Assembly (NCBI GenBank): GCA_016713275.1
Contig: JADJPL010000005.1
Coordinates: 62,001 to 126,000, forward strand
Source of the DNA: Haliscomenobacter sp.
Lineage (GTDB): Bacteria > Bacteroidota > Bacteroidia > Chitinophagales > Saprospiraceae
Direction of reading: 5' to 3'
Length of the DNA: 64,000 nucleotides
This document shows, one piece after another, positions 27,102 to 38,060 of this stretch. Every line of letters starts with the position of its first letter. Position 1 is the stretch's first letter. Below the pieces are notes generated by a model. That model saw only the letters and a list, made by a program, of their open reading frames with translations, had not been told where the DNA came from and did no database searches. The position numbers and the translations under genes were made by a program.

Positions 27102-28389
27102 ACCCCCTCGGGGATCCGATAATTCGTTCGATGAAGCGCCGTTCGGCGGTGATAATCCGGGCTTCCCCGGAAAGTTCTTCTTCAGAAAGGATGCTTTTAT
27201 TGGAATGGGTAACCAGCGGTTGGGGTAATCGAACCTCAATAGGCACCACGACTAGGCCATCGACCTTACGGGTAACTTTTGATTTCCAGGAAACCTCGCC
27301 AATTACGGATCCGTATTCGGTATACGGATAGCCGTTCACCCGGATAACTACCTTTTGCCTGGTTCGGACTTTGCCGGATTCAGTAAAAGGGATTTGCATT
27401 TCCCCGATTAGCTGCCGCTCTCCCTTTGGAAGCACCACGAGCAGTTCATCGCCTTCCTGAACAAATTGCCCGGAGGTGACATTTCGTCCGACGATCTGAA
27501 CGACGCCGTCGAATGGAGCGACGAGGATGTTTTTCTTTAAAAAAGCCTCCATCCGGAGTTTGAGCTTAAGGTAGGCATCCACCATATCGGAGGAGGTTTC
27601 GGTGCGGCTCATCATGGAGCCTTGCTGGACGGAATTGATCCGGGTGCGGAGCGAAGCGATTTCAAACTGACGGTCGCGAATAGCCGCGTCGAGGCCTTGT
27701 TGACCCTCCTGTAGTGTCGCAATTTTATTCCGCATGGTGGTGATATCCGAAAGCGAAACCTTTCCAAGTTTGTATTGATAATCCAGGGTCAGCAGCTCCG
27801 TTTCGAACTGGTCGATCAGATTGGCATTTCGGGATTTCTCCGCTTTCCGTAAATCGATAGCAGTTTCTGCCGTTCCGATTTGCCGTTGAAGGGTTGCAAC
27901 GTCGCTGGATTCAAAACGCCGCATCCTGGCTTGCTGGTATTCGGATTGCTTTTGAAAGAAATTGTACAGATCCTCCTGGAGTTCCCCCAGAATAAGGACG
28001 GTATCCAGGCTGAAATTGGCCAAGGTGGTATCCTCTTCGTTAGGAAGGTTTTTGATCCGGTCGGCCAGGCTCATCACGTGATTGAAATTCGCCGAAGTGC
28101 GGAACACCATTAACGCTTGTCCGGTTTCCACCCGTTGGTTGTCCCGGACCAACACGCGGTCGATATAGTTTCCTTCCTGAGCGAGGAAGCGAACCGGAGG
28201 GTCTTTAAAGGTAATGCGGATGGAGTCTTTGACGATATCCGGGTATTCCACCCAGAAGCTGAGCCAGGCGAGGAGGCAAAAAGCGACAAGCGCCAGCACC
28301 GTCCCCCAGTTGAGCAGCCAATGGGGAGGGGTTCCAAGAATTTCCTGGACTTCTTCGCTCCGGTTATCAAAATTTTCGTCGAGGTACAT
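27091..28389 (-). CDS. HlyD-family membrane fusion protein of a type I exporter
   Basis: The 432-residue protein has an N-terminal anchor (WLLNWGTVLALVAFCLLAWLSFW, about 24-46), a biotinyl-lipoyl-like half-motif (VRFLAQEGNYIDRVLVRDNQRVETGQALMVF), a long coiled coil (about 100-255) and the second half-motif (ILVAPFDGVVQIVGRNVTSGQFVQEGDELLVVLP). It would link the ABC exporter in the inner membrane to an outer-membrane duct. It starts just after the ABC gene. Its last codons and TAG lie in a heptamer repeat, so the natural C-terminus may have been altered. Confidence 0.85.
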   Translation of the reverse strand: MYLDENFDNRSEEVQEILGTPPHWLLNWGTVLALVAFCLLAWLSFWVEYPDIVKDSIRITFKDPPVRFLAQEGNYIDRVLVRDNQRVETGQALMVFRTSANFNHVMSLADRIKNLPNEEDTTLANFSLDTVLILGELQEDLYNFFQKQSEYQQARMRRFESSDVATLQRQIGTAETAIDLRKAEKSRNANLIDQFETELLTLDYQYKLGKVSLSDITTMRNKIATLQEGQQGLDAAIRDRQFEIASLRTRINSVQQGSMMSRTETSSDMVDAYLKLKLRMEAFLKKNILVAPFDGVVQIVGRNVTSGQFVQEGDELLVVLPKGERQLIGEMQIPFTESGKVRTRQKVVIRVNGYPYTEYGSVIGEVSWKSKVTRKVDGLVVVPIEVRLPQPLVTHSNKSILSEEELSGEARIITAERRFIERIIGSPRGFRR

Positions 28390-28402
28390 ATGCCAACAGG
28401 GG

Positions 28403-30587
28403 TCAAGCCCCAGCTCAATTTGATTGCGAACAAGCTGATAATACGCTTTTCGGGTATAGGTGAGTTCTTCGTGGGTTCCTGTTCGACAATTTCCCCATCC
28501 TCCAGCACGATGATGTTATCCGCGTGTTTGATGGTGCTTAACCGGTGCGCGACGAGCACCACCGTCTTGCGGTTAAAGTACTCCTTCAGGTTCTCCATAA
28601 TGACCATTTCATTGAAGGAATCCAGGGCGGTTGTCGCTTCGTCGAAAAACAGGTATTCCGGATTTTTATAGACCGCACGCGCAATAAGTACCCGCTGTTT
28701 TTGGCCCTGGCTTAATCCCATGCCATTTTGCCCGATGCGGGTGTTGTAGCCCATGTCCAAGGATTCTATAAACCCCTGAATATTAGCTACTTTAACTGCG
28801 GTTAGCAGTTTGTTTTTGTCGATAATTTCATCCCCTAGCGCAATGTTCCGGGCAATGGTGTCCGAAAAAATAAAGCCTTCCTGCATGACTACGCCACACT
28901 TGCTGCGCCAGAGTTTATTGCTCAATCCGGCGAGATTGACATCCCCTATGCGGATAATCCCTTCAGACGGCGGATAGAAGTTGAGCAGCAGCTTTAGCAG
29001 GGTGGTTTTGCCGCTGCCGCTCCGCCCCACGATGGCCGTGACTTTTCCTTTGGGAATTTGAATACGCACGTTGCGCAGTACGTAAGGGGAATTCGGGCCG
29101 CTGTACTGAAACGAAACATTATCCAGGGTGATATCCCCGTATTCCGGCAGGATGGTGATCTTTTCTTCCTGATTTTCCTCGTCTTTTTTGACGTGGATTT
29201 CATTCATCCTGGACAAGCTGATGGACGCCTCGTGGTAGGAGAATAGAAACTAAAGCAGCTGGTTGATCTGGCTGTTGAGTTGTCCGATGATGTATTGAAT
29301 GGCAACCAGCATACCAAGGGTCATGTCGGTATTTATGACGGCCTTGGCAACAAAATAGACAATCACCAGGTTTTTGACTTCATTGATGGAAATAGCGCCC
29401 ACTTTCTGCACCTGGGTTAATTTCAAATTACTGATCCCAGTGCGAAAAAGTTGGGATTGGACCCGCTCCCAAGCCCAGCGCTTCTGTTTTTCGGCATTAA
29501 ACATTTTAATGTCCTGCATGCCGTAGATCAACTCCATCAAGTTGGTCTGATTCTCTGCCGATTGATCAAAACGCTTATAATCGAGATCCCGCCTCCAGCG
29601 GTTAAACATCATCACCCAGGCCACGTTCAAGCCGGCGCCAATGGTGTACAAAAGGAAAACGGTGAGGTTCCAGTACCAGAGCACCGCACCAAATGCGATC
29701 AGGTTGAGGAGAGAAAACAGGGAAAGCAAGGAAGTGGAACTCAGGAAACGCTGCACGCGTTCGTGGTCGTTCACCCGCTGCACCAAATCCCCAGCGAGCC
29801 GGCTATCGAAAAAACGCAGGGGTAGCTTGGTCAGTTTGATCAGGTAATCTGAAATCAGACTGATGTTTACCCTGACCCCAACATGCAGGAGAATCCAGCT
29901 GCGAATATACTCTACGCTGATTTGCGTGCCGTAAATCAGTAATTGGGCAATCAGGATCAGGTAAATAAAATCGATATCATTGGTGGCTATGCCGACGTCC
30001 ACAATGCCCTTGATCAGGAACGGAAAAAGGACTTGTAAAATGGTGCCGAGGAACACCCCAATCAGCAACTGAAGGATCAGCGGCTGATACCGTTTGAAGT
30101 AGTGAAGAACAAAAGAAATCTTGCCTTTGTCAATTTCTTCTCCGCGGTGTTTTAGAAATTCCGGAGTTGTTTGGAGCAACAGCGCGATGCCTTGCTCTCC
30201 CCCTTCTTTCCCCTGCACCCAGCGCTGGAGAAACTCGGCTTTGGTGAGTTTGTATTTCGCGCTGGCCGGATCGGCAACCCAAACGAAATGTTTATCTGCC
30301 CGGTAGACCACGACAAAATGGTCGTTCTTCCAATGCGCAATACAAGGCAGCGGGATAACCGAAATAAGTTGGTCGTAATTCGTTTCTACGGCAAGCGTCT
30401 GTAGGCCAATATGTTCTGCTGCATCGCTAACCTCGAGTAGCGATACCCCCTGCTTTCCCATGAAGGTGAGCTCCCGCAAGTAGTCCAGGTTGTATACACG
30501 GCCATAGTACTTCGCAATCATGCGAAGGCACGCCGCGCCACAATCCATGGCATCTAATTGCTGATAAAACGGAAAGCCTCTCACCAT
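28403..30587 (-). CDS. C39-peptidase-domain ABC exporter (in-frame TAG and indels)
   Basis: The reconstructed protein has about 728 residues: a C39 peptidase domain (FYQQLDAMDCGAACLRMIAKYYG with the catalytic Cys, and DHFVVVYRADKHFVWVADPA with His/Asp), six membrane helices (about 165-440), and a nucleotide-binding domain with GRSGSGKTTLLKLLL, GLSQGQKQRVLIARAV and YLFFDEATTAL. Family members cut double-glycine leaders and export the peptide. Three defects are visible. TAG at 29250-29252 interrupts NQINQLL/FLFSYHEASISLSRMNE with no frame change, and CAG would restore it. One base is missing at 28478-28479 (restoring VEQGTHEELTYTRKAYYQLV). A second C may be missing at 28408-28411, which would supply the stop at 28403. 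No leader-peptide gene is visible nearby. Confidence 0.8.
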
Positions 30588-30851
30588 TTTTTTCTCTGCC
30601 TAGTTCGCTGAGTTTGAAGGACAACGGAAATCAATAAGATCTACATTGTCCTTTAAATATACAAAGTAAACAAAAAATATACGCACTTTGCTTCCATTGC
30701 AGGGGATTTTATGGGATTTTTTTTTAATTTCCTGATATTCTCCGGGTGCAGGAAGTTAACCTTTGCGTCCTTTTGTCCACCTTGCTACGGGTATTGTATA
30801 TTTACCGAAGTTTTAGACGCAATCCGGCGTTTAAAGTAACCTACAGATGTT
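30588..30851. other. Intergenic region with fmt promoter
   Basis: These 264 bases separate the divergent exporter and fmt genes. TTTG at 30772-30775 and TATATTTA at 30797-30804 with a 21-base spacer form a plausible fmt promoter. The rest is AT-rich with no supported gene. Confidence 0.45.
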
Positions 30852-31778
30852 ATGCGGAATTTGCGAATTGTATTTTTTGGAACTCCTGAATTTGCTGTCC
30901 CTTCCCTCGAGATTTTGTTTGAAAATGGGTTTGATGTTGCCGGGGTCGTTACAGCTACCGATAAGCCAGGCGCCCGCGATAAGAAAGCGCTGCAGGAATC
31001 TCCGGTAAAAAAATGCGCCCGGGAAGCTGGATTGCCCATTTTGCAGCCGCCAAACCTTAAATCTCCTGATTTTCTGGCATCGCTTGCCGCCCTGGAAGCC
31101 AATTTACAAGTCGTGGTAGCCTTTCGAATGCTCCCCGAATCCGTTTTTGCCATGCCCGAATTCGGGACCTTTAACCTCCATGGCTCCCTGCTCCCAAAAT
31201 ACCGGGGCGCCGCGCCCATCAATTGGGCCATTATCCGGGGAGAAAAAGAAACGGGCGTGACGACGTTTTTTCTGAATAAGGAGATCGATACCGGGTCTAT
31301 TCTTTTTCAGGAATCGCTGCCTATCGGGGACGACGAAACCGCAGGCGAACTGCACGACCGGATGATGCACCTTGGCGCCCGGCTCGTTCTAAAAACGGCT
31401 GCTGCTATCGCGCAAGGGCCTGTTGCCGCCAACGTTCAGAACGAAACCGAAGTAACCCTTGCCCCAAAAATCTTCCGCGAAACCTGCCAAATCGATTTTT
31501 CCCAATCTACCGTCGAAGTGCATAACTTCATTCGGGGCATGAGTCCAAGTCCCGGCGCCTGGATGTGGTACCGCGATCAGGAAATAAAAATATTTCGCGC
31601 GGAGAAAAAAGAACTCCCCCCCTCTTACCCTCCCGGGACTATCTATACGGATCGAAAAAGCAGCCTTCTTATTTCAACCCTCGACGGAGCAATCGGCGTA
31701 CTCGAACTGCAATTGGCAGGCCGCCGCCGGATGGGCGTAAAGGAGTTTTTGAATGGCTTTGGGAATTTATTTGAATGA
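30852..31778 (+). CDS. fmt: Methionyl-tRNA formyltransferase
   Basis: The 308-residue protein starts MRNLRIVFFGTPEFAVPSL and has the formyl-donor and catalytic motif FNLHGSLLPKYRGAAPINWAI, the GVTTFFLNKEIDTG segment and a C-terminal tRNA-binding domain (LAPKIFRETCQIDFSQ to VKEFLNGFGNLF). It formylates initiator Met-tRNA. The start is the first ATG of the family-consistent frame. Confidence 0.94.
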   Translation: MRNLRIVFFGTPEFAVPSLEILFENGFDVAGVVTATDKPGARDKKALQESPVKKCAREAGLPILQPPNLKSPDFLASLAALEANLQVVVAFRMLPESVFAMPEFGTFNLHGSLLPKYRGAAPINWAIIRGEKETGVTTFFLNKEIDTGSILFQESLPIGDDETAGELHDRMMHLGARLVLKTAAAIAQGPVAANVQNETEVTLAPKIFRETCQIDFSQSTVEVHNFIRGMSPSPGAWMWYRDQEIKIFRAEKKELPPSYPPGTIYTDRKSSLLISTLDGAIGVLELQLAGRRRMGVKEFLNGFGNLFE

Positions 31779-31886
31779 AAATTACAAATGAGTAAAATTT
31801 AACTACAGTAAGTTAATACAATCTGATTTTGAGCACTACCTGTTGCCGGAAAAAAGCCTATTTTTCCTTTCTAATTTCTCAGATCG

Positions 31887-33692
31887 ATGCAACTACCCAA
31901 CGAATCTTACGCGAGCCTAAGGAACCTCCGTTTTCTTCTTTTTGAAGTGCTGGATAGCCCTGGCCTTAGTGCATTGCCCTGGTTTGAGGGCTATGATCGG
32001 GAGGCGTTCGAGCTAACCCTTGATGCGGCCAAACAACTCGCAGACCGGTATCTTTTCCCTATTACCGGGCGATGGACAAAGACAAAGCCTATTTTGATGG
32101 CGAGCAGGTCCGGGTGCATGCCGCCATGAAGCCGGGGATAAAAGCGATTGCCGAAGGAGGCTGGATTTCCGCTCCCCAACCTTTCGGCGATGGGGGCAAC
32201 AAATGCCGCTCACCCTCCACAATGCTGGTCTTTTCCTTTTTTATGCGGCCAATGCCAACTTGGCAAGCCATCCGTTCCTGACCGCAGGCGCCGCGAACCT
32301 TATCCGCACCTTTGGATCCCAGGATTTAAAAGACCTCTTTCTCGATCGGATGTACCAGGGGGATTGGCAAGGCACGATGGCCTTGACGGAACCCCAGGCC
32401 GGCAGTTCCTTATCCGACATTATTTCTTCAGCTCAACTGGCAGAGAATGGACTCTTTCGGATAAGGGGGCAAAAAATATACATTTCCGGGGGCGACCACG
32501 ACGCGGTAGAGAACGTAGTGCACCTGCTGTTAGCCCGTATTGAAGGAGCCCCGGCGGGAACCAAAGGAATCTCGCTGTTTGTCGTGCCCAAATTTATGCC
32601 GTCTGCGGAGGGACTCAAAGACAACCATGTAACCACTGCCGGCATATACGGCAAGATGGGCCAAAAAGGATACGTGGCTGCCCACCTGATGCTCGGAGAA
32701 CAGGGCGATTGCCTGGGGTATCTGGTTGGCGAACCCAATAAAGGGCTTTCCTACATGTTTCAAATGATGAACGAAGCCCGAATTGCCACCGGATTAATGG
32801 CAACAGGCGCTGCTTCGGGCGCTTACTACGCCTCCCTGAAATATGCGCATGAGCGCGCCCAGGGGAGGCATCCTTCCAACAAAGACCTTACCCAGCCTCC
32901 GGTATTAATCATCGACCACGCCGATGTCCGCCGAATGCTCCTTTTTCAGAAAGCAGCCGTTGAGGGCAGCCTGGGCATCCTCCTCAAGTGCAGCTACTAC
33001 GCCGATCTCGCGCATGCCGGTGAAGGCGACCGCGCTATAGAAGCGCAATACCTGCTGGAGCTCCTCACCCCAGTGGCCAAATCCTATCCCGCAGAAATGG
33101 GCATCCTTTCCGTCAGCCAGGGAATGCAAGTGCTTGGAGGCGCAGGGTATACCGACGATTTCCCCCTGGAACAATATTACCGCGACATCCGCGTCAATGC
33201 GATCTACGAGGGAACTACCGGCATTCATGGAATGGACTTGCTGGGCAGAAAAATCTTTCTCGCCGAAGGCAAAGCGATGACCTTGCTGATGAAGGAAGTG
33301 AAATCCACGATCAACCAGGGCAATTCCTTTCCCGAATTGGCCCCTTACGCGGACCTGCTGGCTCAGCGGGCGGCTGCTCTACACCAAACAACCATGAAGC
33401 TGATCCAACTCGCGACTACAGAAACTCCCGAGGTTTTCCTGGCGGATGCCACGCTGTACCTCGAATTTATGGGGCATCTGGTCGCCGGATGGGTTGGATG
33501 GAGCAAGGAATTGCTGCAGTGAAGGGTTTAGCCAATTCCCCCAACGGAGCAGACGCCTCGTTCTACATGGGCAAAATCCAGACCTTGCGCTACTTCTACG
33601 AATACGAACTCCCTAAAACACTCGCCCTCGAAGCGCGTCTGAACAGCACCGTCCGGGTTACCATGGAAACCAAGCCAGAATTTCTCCATTAA
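31887..33692 (+). CDS. Acyl-CoA dehydrogenase, long form (three frameshifts)
   Basis: The repaired protein has 602 residues. It shows the FAD/acyl-CoA-binding core (GGWISAPQPFGDGG, MALTEPQAGSSLSDI, GIYGKMGQKGYVAAHLMLGE), the catalytic-base region (YYRDIRVNAIYEGTTGIHGMDLLGRK) and the extra C-terminal domain of the DmdC/AidB-like branch (YMGKIQTLRYFYEYELPKT). Single bases are missing at 32057-32059, 32192-32196 and 33491-33493. Each repair restores a family motif (LFPYYRAMDKDKAYFD; GDGGQQMPLTLHNAG; VAGWGWMEQGIAAVKG). Chain-length preference is unknown; the branch includes 3-methylmercaptopropionyl-CoA and long-chain enzymes. Confidence 0.87.
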
Positions 33693-33708
33693 AAGCCAAT
33701 ACCTGCTC

Positions 33709-34602
33709 ATGATCCAAGTCCTTGATCTGCGCTTCAAGCAACTTCCGGAAACGATCGCTTCCTTCCTGATCCCTCTGGAGGAAGGCGTTGCGCTGGTCGA
33801 AACCGGCCCCTACTCCACTTTTCCCCGCCTGGAAGCCGAATTGCACACCCTCGGATATAGTCTGGACGATGTCCGGCATGTCTTCCTGACCCATATTCAC
33901 CTGGACCATGCAGGCGCAGCTTGGGCGCTTGCCGAACGCGGCGCTACGGTGTATGTGCATCCTTCTGGCGAAAAACACCTGCTCCAACCCGAACGCCTCA
34001 TGCAATCCGCCCGGCGTATCTACCAGGACGAGATGGATTCCCTATGGGGAGACATGCGCCCCATCGCGCCGCAACAACTTAAAACCGTGGGGCATGGGGA
34101 AATGATCGACGTTGGGGGCCGTCAACTAAAAGCTTGGCATACGCCCGGGCATGCCGTACACCACATCGTCTGGCAATTGGAAGATATTGCATTCACCGGA
34201 GACGTTGGCGGGGTGAAAATCGCGAACCATTTAGTCGTTCCCCCTTGCCCGCCACCCGACATCAACGTGGAAGACTGGCAGCAATCCATCCGGTTGCTGC
34301 GAAGCCTGGACCTGGACGCTATGTATTTAACCCACTTCGGGCCGGTTTTTGCCGTACCGGCGCACCTGAACCAATTGGAGGAACAATTGCTCGCCTGGGC
34401 CCGTTGGATGTTGCCCTTTTACGAAAAACAAATCCCTCAGGAGGAAATCACCCCCCTGTTCCAGACTTTTGTGGCAAACCAATTGAAAGAAAAAGGAATA
34501 GATTCCTTGGGGATCGAACAATATGAAGCGGCAAACCCTTCCTGGATGAGCGTAACCGGTTTATTGAGGTATTGGAGTAAAAAACTGGAACCTACTGCGT
34601 GA
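33709..34602 (+). CDS. Metallo-beta-lactamase-fold hydrolase
   Basis: The 297-residue protein has the zinc motif THIHLDHAG, a downstream metal His in WHTPGHAVHHIVW and Asp in IAFTGDVGG, and a final His in YLTHFGPV, giving the full glyoxalase-II-like ligand set. A helical C-terminal part (about 220-290) is typical of the branch. It begins 16 bases after the acyl-CoA dehydrogenase stop, so an acyl-thioester hydrolase acting in the same pathway is possible but unproven. Confidence 0.8.
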   Translation: MIQVLDLRFKQLPETIASFLIPLEEGVALVETGPYSTFPRLEAELHTLGYSLDDVRHVFLTHIHLDHAGAAWALAERGATVYVHPSGEKHLLQPERLMQSARRIYQDEMDSLWGDMRPIAPQQLKTVGHGEMIDVGGRQLKAWHTPGHAVHHIVWQLEDIAFTGDVGGVKIANHLVVPPCPPPDINVEDWQQSIRLLRSLDLDAMYLTHFGPVFAVPAHLNQLEEQLLAWARWMLPFYEKQIPQEEITPLFQTFVANQLKEKGIDSLGIEQYEAANPSWMSVTGLLRYWSKKLEPTA

Positions 34603-34613
34603 AGCAAATAAGA

Positions 34614-34859
34614 TCAGGTTGCAGGAACAAAGCGCTTCCCTACTTCCAGAAGCTTCTGGAATAATTTCAAATCCGCCAACGGGTTTGGAGACGGAAGTTC
34701 AACGCATTCCTCCTCTTCTAAAGAAGCAGGGGCAGCTTGCTCCAACGGATGAATCAATGCAGTATTCCGGATATCGTGGTTCATGAAAACATAAGAAGAG
34801 GCACTTGCCATGATCGTCATGGCAATCAAAAATGTACGAGGACTTGGCTTTCGCTTCAT
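34614..34859 (-). CDS. Small single-helix protein of unknown function
   Basis: The 81-residue protein has a basic N-terminus (MKRKPSPR), one hydrophobic segment (TFLIAMTIMASASSYVFM) and an acidic middle (SLEEEECVELPSPNPLADLKLF) followed by an amphipathic helix. I do not recognise a family. The composition and clean frame suggest a real exported or membrane-anchored protein. It converges with the MBL gene across 11 bases. Confidence 0.55.
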   Translation of the reverse strand: MKRKPSPRTFLIAMTIMASASSYVFMNHDIRNTALIHPLEQAAPASLEEEECVELPSPNPLADLKLFQKLLEVGKRFVPAT

Positions 34860-35008
34860 TTCAACGGGTTATGGGCTAAATGGACAAGCAAATATACGCG
34901 ATCATCCGCCACATTTCAAGGGAGCGGAAACGAATTGGCCGATTAATTCAAGCCTTTGGTCGGAAAGACGGGTAAATTTGGTAAAAGGTTGCAAAGATCA
35001 GTCTTTTT

Positions 35009-36743
35009 TTAAAAATTTCCAGGAATCGCCTTGATCAACCTTTGGGTATAAGGGTCGCGGGGATTGGAAAGGACCTCTTCCGGCGTTCCGGATTCAATAA
35101 TTTTTCCGTCGTTCATTACCAATATCCGGTCGCTCATAAAACGGATGACCGATAAATCATGGGAGATAAAAAAGGTAGGTCAATCCGAATTCTTCCTGAA
35201 GGTCTTTCAGCAAATTGAGTACCTGGGCCTGAACGGAAGCGTCGAGCGAAGACACCGACTCATCGCAGACCAAAAACCGGGGTTTTAGCACCAGGGCTCT
35301 GGCTATGCTGATGCGCTGCCGCTGCCCGCCAGAAAACGCATGCGGATACCGGTTCAACGCGCCAAAATCAAGCCCCACTTTGGTCACGATCTCTTCTGCC
35401 CATTCCCGGCGCGCTTGCTCGGACTCCCCAATCTGGTGGAAGCGGAGCGGTTCCAGGATCGCATTCAAGGCCGTGATCCGGGGGTTTAGAGAAGAAAACG
35501 GATCCTGAAAAATCATCTGCAACTGCCGGCGCAGCGCGGGCCAATCTGCTGGGGGCGTGCTGAGCAGCTCCCTGCCCTCGTAGAAAACCTGGCCGGCATG
35601 CGGCGGAAGCAATCCGAGCAAGGTTTTAGCCAGGGTCGACTTCCCGCAACCCGATTCGCCGACAATACCCAGGGTTTCTCCCGGGAAGGCGTCAAAGCTC
35701 ACTCCATTAAGGGCTTTTGTCCAATTCTTTGGCTTCCCCCAACGCAGGCCGGCCCGGGATTGAGGGTACCAGGCAGACAGGCGCTGAACTTCCAGCAGGG
35801 GCGCTCCCGAAGCTTGGAAGATGCGGGGTCCTCCCTCGGGCTCGATTTGGGCATTTTCCGGGTTTTCAAAATAAGCGAGGGTAGGAAGGCGGCGCGGCGG
35901 TTGGCGCAAATTGGGCCTGCACCCCATCAAGGCTTTTGAATAGGGCTGCTGAGGGTTTTTAAACAGCTCCTCTACCCGATTCTCTTCGATGAGTTTCCCT
36001 TCCTTCAACACGCAAACCCGGTCGGCCACCTCTGCCACTACATTCAAATCGTGGGATATAAACAAAACGGCAGTCCCAAACTCCGACTGCAACGCTTTGA
36101 TTAAGCGGAGAATTTCCGCCTGAACGGTTACGTCCAGAGCCGTGGTTGGCTCATCGGCAATCAGGACCCGCGGCGATGCGCACATGGCCATTGCAATGAC
36201 AACCCGCTGTTTTTGCCCTCCGGATAATTGATGCGGAAAAGACCGGTAAATGCGCTCCGGGTCGTCCATTTTCACCCGCGAAATCCACTCCAGCGCCTGC
36301 TTCTCGCTTTGGTTCCAGGAAAGGTCATGGTGCAACTGAATCGCTTCCGCGATTTGCACCCCACAGGGCATAACCGGATTGAGCGACGTTCCGGGTTCCT
36401 GGAAAATAAATCCAATTTCTGCGCCCCGGGCTATCTGGAAGTCCACGGAGGACGGCTTGCTCAGATCCAGCAGGTTTCCTGACTTGCTGAGCAAAGTGAT
36501 CTGCCCTCGTTCCACGTTAGCTGCCGGAGAAAGCAATCCGGAGATCGCCAATGCGGTCATCGTTTTGCCGGAGCCCGATTCCCCGACCAAGCCCAGGGTT
36601 TCGCCGGGAAAAAGATCAAAACTCAGGTCGTCGACCACGGTGACCGAACGATCGTCCCTGGCAAAGGAAATGCGCAAGTTCCGCACCCGAAGCAACGGCA
36701 AAGGGGAACTACCTGGAGGAAAACTGGAAGCGGATTCAATCAT
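35009..36743 (-). CDS. Peptide-type ABC transporter, two fused ATPase domains (one frameshift)
   Basis: The ATG at 36743 overlaps the end of the RNase D gene (ATGATTGA) and gives 577 residues after repair. Two complete ATPase domains are present: GLVGESGSGKTMTAL, FPHQLSGGQKQRVVIAMAM, VLIADEPTTALD; and GIVGESGCGKSTLAKTLLG, YPHAFSGGQRQRISIARAL, FLVCDESVSSLD. This fused DppD/DppF (YejF-like) layout energises oligopeptide or nickel-type importers. One extra base in the A run 35168-35173 truncates the second domain; removing it restores TYLFISHDLSVIRFMSDRIL and a stop at 35009. No permease or binding protein is adjacent. Confidence 0.87.
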
Positions 36744-37908
36744 TGTCCAGACGCAATTCAATCCGGTTATCCAAAATATGGATGTTCATTCGTTGGAACT
36801 CTTCAAACCATTGCGCAAAGCGCGCTCCGAGCAATTCACTCCGCCAGCCTTTTCCGAAAAGTTCCCTGGCTTGCGCGGGTTCTTCCTGGATTTTTCGCAA
36901 CAGGTTTCGGGGAAGCGCGATATTGGAAGAAATCCCACTGTCCAGGCAATGATGGCGAACAATCAGGTACAGGAGTTCGATCAAAATTTCCTCCCTCGGG
37001 TTGTCCTCTTCCTCCCCCTGGATGCGTTTCAGCAGGCGTTTTTCATCCGTAGTCGGAGTTGCCTGGAACAATTCTTCAAAAACGCCCCAGTGATCCTGGA
37101 TTAATTTGGAGGGCACTCTGCGGTTATCCAGCAGCGCTTCCTTTCCGGAACGGATTCCTTTCACTATGTGCGGGATTAGCTTACTGGAAAGGATCATTTC
37201 GCGGGAATGATTTCGTTTCTGAGCCTGCTGTTTTCGCCATTCGAACAAACGAAGCAAGAAGACCTGTTCTTTTTTATTCAAAGACCGCATCAGCTGGCTA
37301 TGCAAGGCTTCGTGGTAAGGGTCTTTGGCGTAATACCCTTCCTTTTCCAATTCCCGGAACTCCTCCATGGCCCAGGACAAATGACCAAGCTGGCGAAGCT
37401 TTTCCTGCTGCGCCTCCCATAAGGGATGGAGCGGCAACACATCCTCCAGCGCGTACTCCAATTGAGACGTTTTAAAAGGCCGGGATTCCCAGTCGGCAAC
37501 GGTATAGCCTTTTTTCAAATTAACCCGAAGCTCAGCTTCTACCAGGCGCTTAAAGGAAACGGGGTACTTAAACCCCATAAACCCCGCAGCGATCTGAGTA
37601 TCAAACACGTTAGCGGGAAGGATTCCGTATAAGCCAAACAACAACCGGTAGTCATTTTCTCCGGCATGGGTTACTTTGACAATCGCCGGATCCTGAATCA
37701 TTCGGAGCACCGGCCCCAGATCGGGAATAGGAAACGGATCGATCAGATAATTTCCAAACCGCGTAGCCTCCTGCGTCAGGCACAGCCTGGTAAAAAACCG
37801 CTTTTCCCCAACAAATTCCGTGTCGAAACACATCCAGTCAATCCCTTTGTTTTGGGAAGCAAAAGCATCCAGGCCAGCCTGGTCCTCAATCAAGTGGTAT
37901 CCGGTCAT
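36736..37908 (-). CDS. rnd: Ribonuclease D-like 3'-5' exonuclease with HRDC domains
   Basis: From the ATG at 37908 the protein has 390 residues. DEDD motifs are visible: FDTEFVGEKRF (Exo I), THAGENDYRLLFGLYG (Exo II) and LEYALEDVLPLHPLW (Exo III). The C-terminal half contains HRDC-like helical domains (EWRKQQAQKRNHSREMILSSKLI). It trims the 3' ends of tRNA precursors and other structured RNAs. An in-frame upstream extension exists but has no ribosome site. It overlaps the fused ABC ATPase start by 8 bases. Confidence 0.87.
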   Translation of the reverse strand: MTGYHLIEDQAGLDAFASQNKGIDWMCFDTEFVGEKRFFTRLCLTQEATRFGNYLIDPFPIPDLGPVLRMIQDPAIVKVTHAGENDYRLLFGLYGILPANVFDTQIAAGFMGFKYPVSFKRLVEAELRVNLKKGYTVADWESRPFKTSQLEYALEDVLPLHPLWEAQQEKLRQLGHLSWAMEEFRELEKEGYYAKDPYHEALHSQLMRSLNKKEQVFLLRLFEWRKQQAQKRNHSREMILSSKLIPHIVKGIRSGKEALLDNRRVPSKLIQDHWGVFEELFQATPTTDEKRLLKRIQGEEEDNPREEILIELLYLIVRHHCLDSGISSNIALPRNLLRKIQEEPAQARELFGKGWRSELLGARFAQWFEEFQRMNIHILDNRIELRLDND

Positions 37909-38052
37909 AAACGCATGTTTAAAGTACGAAAAAGGTTTTCTACCCCGGCTTCCGAGGCGTCCAAGTACCTTTCTCCCCTCTTTTTCGTTATTCAAATATA
38001 CCACGAATAAACCATCCCCTTACTGGAAGCGCTTGGTTAATTTGGGGTTCAT

Positions 38053-38060
38053 TATATTTG
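38053..38060 (+). promoter_or_regulatory. Possible -7 box for the AsmA-like gene
   Basis: TATATTTG matches TAnnTTTG, 86 bases before the AsmA-like start. The nearest -33-like CTTG has a 17-base spacer, shorter than usual. Confidence 0.35.

Noticed and set aside
28110..29216. A separate ABC ATPase gene with its own start
   Set aside because: It lies in the same frame as the C39/membrane part and is separated only by one TAG; it is the second half of one exporter gene.
36379..37104. A 241-codon plus-strand frame over the ABC/RNase D junction
   Set aside because: Both minus-strand genes carry full family motifs here.
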